From assembly GCA_017529085.1 (NCBI GenBank), contig JAFXOC010000508.1, positions 1-5,814 of the forward strand: a stretch of 5,814 bases of DNA. Reading direction: 5' to 3'. The stretch comes from Selenomonadaceae bacterium. Lineage in GTDB: Bacteria > Bacillota > Negativicutes > Selenomonadales > Selenomonadaceae. Both the position numbers and the translations under genes were made by a program. Below the pieces are notes generated by a model that saw only the letters and a list, made by a program, of their open reading frames with translations, did no database searches and was not told where the DNA came from. This document shows, piece after piece, positions 3,912 to 5,814 of the stretch. Every line of letters begins with the position of its first letter. The first letter of the stretch is position 1.

Positions 3912-5814
3912 ATGTTCCGTCCTGTATCTGTCGGTAAACGCAAACGTTACAGCTATGCGCGCATCAAGGAAGTTATGGAGATGCCGCATCTTTTGGACAT
4001 TCAGAGAAATTCTTACAAATGGTTTTTAGACGTGGGATTATCGGAGATTTTCAAGGACATTTCGCCTATCACCGATTTTACGGGAAACTTGGTGCTTACC
4101 TTTGAGAGTTTTTCCTTGGGCGAACCCAAATACTCCCTTGCCGAGTCTAAAGAAAGAGACGTAACTTATTCCGCGCCTCTTCGCGTCAATGTACGTCTTT
4201 ATAATAAGGAGACAGGCGAGATTAAAGAGCAGGAAGTCTTCATGGGAGATTTTCCTCTTATGACCGATACCGGTACGTTCATTATAAACGGCGCGGAGCG
4301 CGTTATCGTCAGCCAGCTCGTGCGTTCTCCCGGTGCATATTATGGAGAGACAATAGACACCGCGGGCAAACGTCTTTATAATGCGACTGTTATTCCTAAT
4401 CGCGGCGCTTGGATAGAGCTTGAAACGGATGCGGACGGCATTATCTCCGTGCGCATTGATCGTACTCGCAAAATGCCGGTAACGTATTTTCTCCGCGCGC
4501 TTGGCATAAGTTCCAACAGTGAAATATCTTCTCTTTTTGGGGACGATCCCAGAATTGTTCTTACGATGGAGCATGACGGCGATGTTTCCACAAAGGAAGC
4601 GGCTCTTCTTGAAATCTATCGTCGTCTGCGTCCCGGTGAGCCGCCTACGATAGATAATGCGCAGCAGATGATAAACTCTCTCTTTTTCGACCCGAAGCGT
4701 TATGATTTAGCGACGGTAGGGCGTTACAAGCTTACAAAGAAGCTGGGGTGGAAGCGCCGTATCTTGGGAAAAGTATTGGCGGAACCTATTATAGATAAGT
4801 CTACGGGGGAAGTGCTTATCCCTTCCGGCGAAGTTGTAACTGACCAGATGCTTGACGCAATTGATGTAGAAATGGAGCGGAACGCGTTCGGCGAAGGCAA
4901 GATAATTGAAGTTTATCTAAGGAAAGAAGACGAGTCTAAGGTTAAAATTCTCTGCTCGCCAACTCTTGACATTCACGATCGCACAATTACGATAAACGAT
5001 ATAGTGGCGTCCATAAGTTACCTCTTGGGGTTAATGGAAGGCTACGGATATACCGACGACATTGACCATTTGGGCAATCGTCGCGTTCGCGCCGTTGGTG
5101 AGCTCTTACAAAATCAGTTCAGAATAGGTTTATCGCGTATGGAACGCGTTGTAAGAGAGCGTATGACCATTCAGGACGTGGACGTTATAACGCCTCAAGC
5201 TCTCATAAACATTCGCCCGGTTGTGGCGGCGATGAAAGAGTTCTTTGGTTCGTCACAGCTCTCGCAGTTTATGGATCAACATAATCCACTATCGGAGCTT
5301 ACGCATAAGCGCCGCTTGTCTGCGCTTGGTCCGGGTGGTCTTTCTCGTGAACGCGCGGGGTTTGAAGTGCGCGACGTGCATAATTCCCATTACGGCAGAA
5401 TGTGTCCCGTTGAATCCCCTGAAGGTCCTAATATCGGTCTTATCGGTTCGCTTGCAAACTACGCTCGCGTCAATCAATTCGGCTTTATGGAGACGCCTTA
5501 TCGTAGGGTTGACAAAAAGACGCAGAGAGTAACGGACGAGTGCCGCTATTTAACTGCCGACGAAGAGGACGAACACGTCATTGCGCAAGCTAACGAACCG
5601 CTTGATGAAAACGATTGGTTCGTAAACGAGAGGGTTACTGCGAGGAAGAATGAAGAAACTACTCTGGTGCGCCGCGAAAATGTCGATTACATGGACGTTT
5701 CGCCGCGTCAGGTCTTTTCGATTGCAACCGCGATGATTCCCTTCCTTGAAAACGACGACGCCAACCGCGCGCTTATGGGAGCGAATATGCAGCGTCAGGC
5801 TGTTCCTCTTTTAA
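3912..5814 (+). CDS. rpoB: RNA polymerase beta subunit (N-terminal 634 codons)
   Basis: The gene runs off the right edge without a stop; about half of a Firmicute-sized RpoB (some 1,200 residues) is present, with no frameshift seen. RpoB is the second-largest subunit of core RNA polymerase. The start MFRPVSVGKRKRYSYARI is Negativicutes-like. The protrusion includes GEPKYSLAESKERDVTYSAPLRV and the invariant block FIINGAERVIVSQLVRSPGA (123-142). The lobe follows, at roughly 145-330. RRVRAVGELLQNQF begins near 390. The rifampicin pocket spans about 446-477, with D455, H465 and S470 matching E. coli D516, H526 and S531, so the allele looks sensitive. E501-N507 reads ESPEGPN. The offset of about 61 residues from E. 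coli fits the absence of the proteobacterial insertion in the lobe. The gene has its own promoter (3774-3802) and a divergent exporter as its upstream neighbour. rpoC would be expected beyond the edge. Confidence 0.99.
   Translation, partial: MFRPVSVGKRKRYSYARIKEVMEMPHLLDIQRNSYKWFLDVGLSEIFKDISPITDFTGNLVLTFESFSLGEPKYSLAESKERDVTYSAPLRVNVRLYNKETGEIKEQEVFMGDFPLMTDTGTFIINGAERVIVSQLVRSPGAYYGETIDTAGKRLYNATVIPNRGAWIELETDADGIISVRIDRTRKMPVTYFLRALGISSNSEISSLFGDDPRIVLTMEHDGDVSTKEAALLEIYRRLRPGEPPTIDNAQQMINSLFFDPKRYDLATVGRYKLTKKLGWKRRILGKVLAEPIIDKSTGEVLIPSGEVVTDQMLDAIDVEMERNAFGEGKIIEVYLRKEDESKVKILCSPTLDIHDRTITINDIVASISYLLGLMEGYGYTDDIDHLGNRRVRAVGELLQNQFRIGLSRMERVVRERMTIQDVDVITPQALINIRPVVAAMKEFFGSSQLSQFMDQHNPLSELTHKRRLSALGPGGLSRERAGFEVRDVHNSHYGRMCPVESPEGPNIGLIGSLANYARVNQFGFMETPYRRVDKKTQRVTDECRYLTADEEDEHVIAQANEPLDENDWFVNERVTARKNEETTLVRRENVDYMDVSPRQVFSIATAMIPFLENDDANRALMGANMQRQAVPLL

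Noticed and set aside
3789..3989. Open frame of 66 codons on the - strand across the rpoB start
   Set aside because: It overlaps the rpoB promoter, leader and first codons antisense; no ribosome site or recognisable protein.
4038..4591. Two open frames (178 and 71 codons) on the - strand
   Set aside because: Both are antisense to the conserved protrusion and lobe of rpoB and arise from its codon bias.
5245..5532. Open frames on both strands over the rifampicin-pocket region
   Set aside because: The rpoB frame is continuous and highly conserved here; the others are shadows.

Overview
The window most likely comes from a diderm Firmicute of the Negativicutes (Selenomonas/Veillonella/Acidaminococcus type). 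The RpoB N-terminus (MFRPVSVGKRKRYSYARI...) and its conserved blocks look Firmicute-like. A HlyD-type periplasmic adaptor beside an ABC-2 permease suggests an outer membrane. The phosphofructokinase tail is of the long pyrophosphate-dependent type. The lineage is inferred from remembered family patterns, not from a search. There is no tRNA, rRNA, CRISPR array, transposase or complete insertion sequence.

Layout, left to right. (1) Positions 1-578, + strand: the 3' part of a phosphofructokinase gene, probably PPi-dependent, closed by a strong intrinsic terminator (601-634). (2) Positions 691-1340, + strand: a two-gene type II toxin-antitoxin module, an antitoxin and a PIN-domain ribonuclease overlapping by 4 bases. 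It is clearly more AT-rich than its neighbours, which suggests acquisition. (3) Positions 1346-1381: one hairpin with U-tracts on both strands, which ends the TA module and the convergent exporter operon. (4) Positions 3583 down to 1384, - strand: a two-gene operon, HlyD-family membrane fusion protein then ABC-2 permease, overlapping by 20 bases. No ATPase or outer-membrane channel gene lies in the operon. (5) Positions 3584-3911: a 328-base divergent control region with a good promoter for each direction and, in the rpoB leader, a 13-bp hairpin with a potentially competing upstream repeat. (6) Positions 3912-5814, + strand: rpoB, the first 634 codons, running off the window and including the rifampicin-binding region with sensitive-type residues.

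The regions are largely independent: glycolysis, a stress or maintenance TA cassette, an export system and transcription. The points most worth a second look are rpoB starting from its own promoter with no ribosomal protein gene immediately upstream, the structured rpoB leader, and the exporter operon without an ATPase. I found no convincing evidence of a wholly new system.
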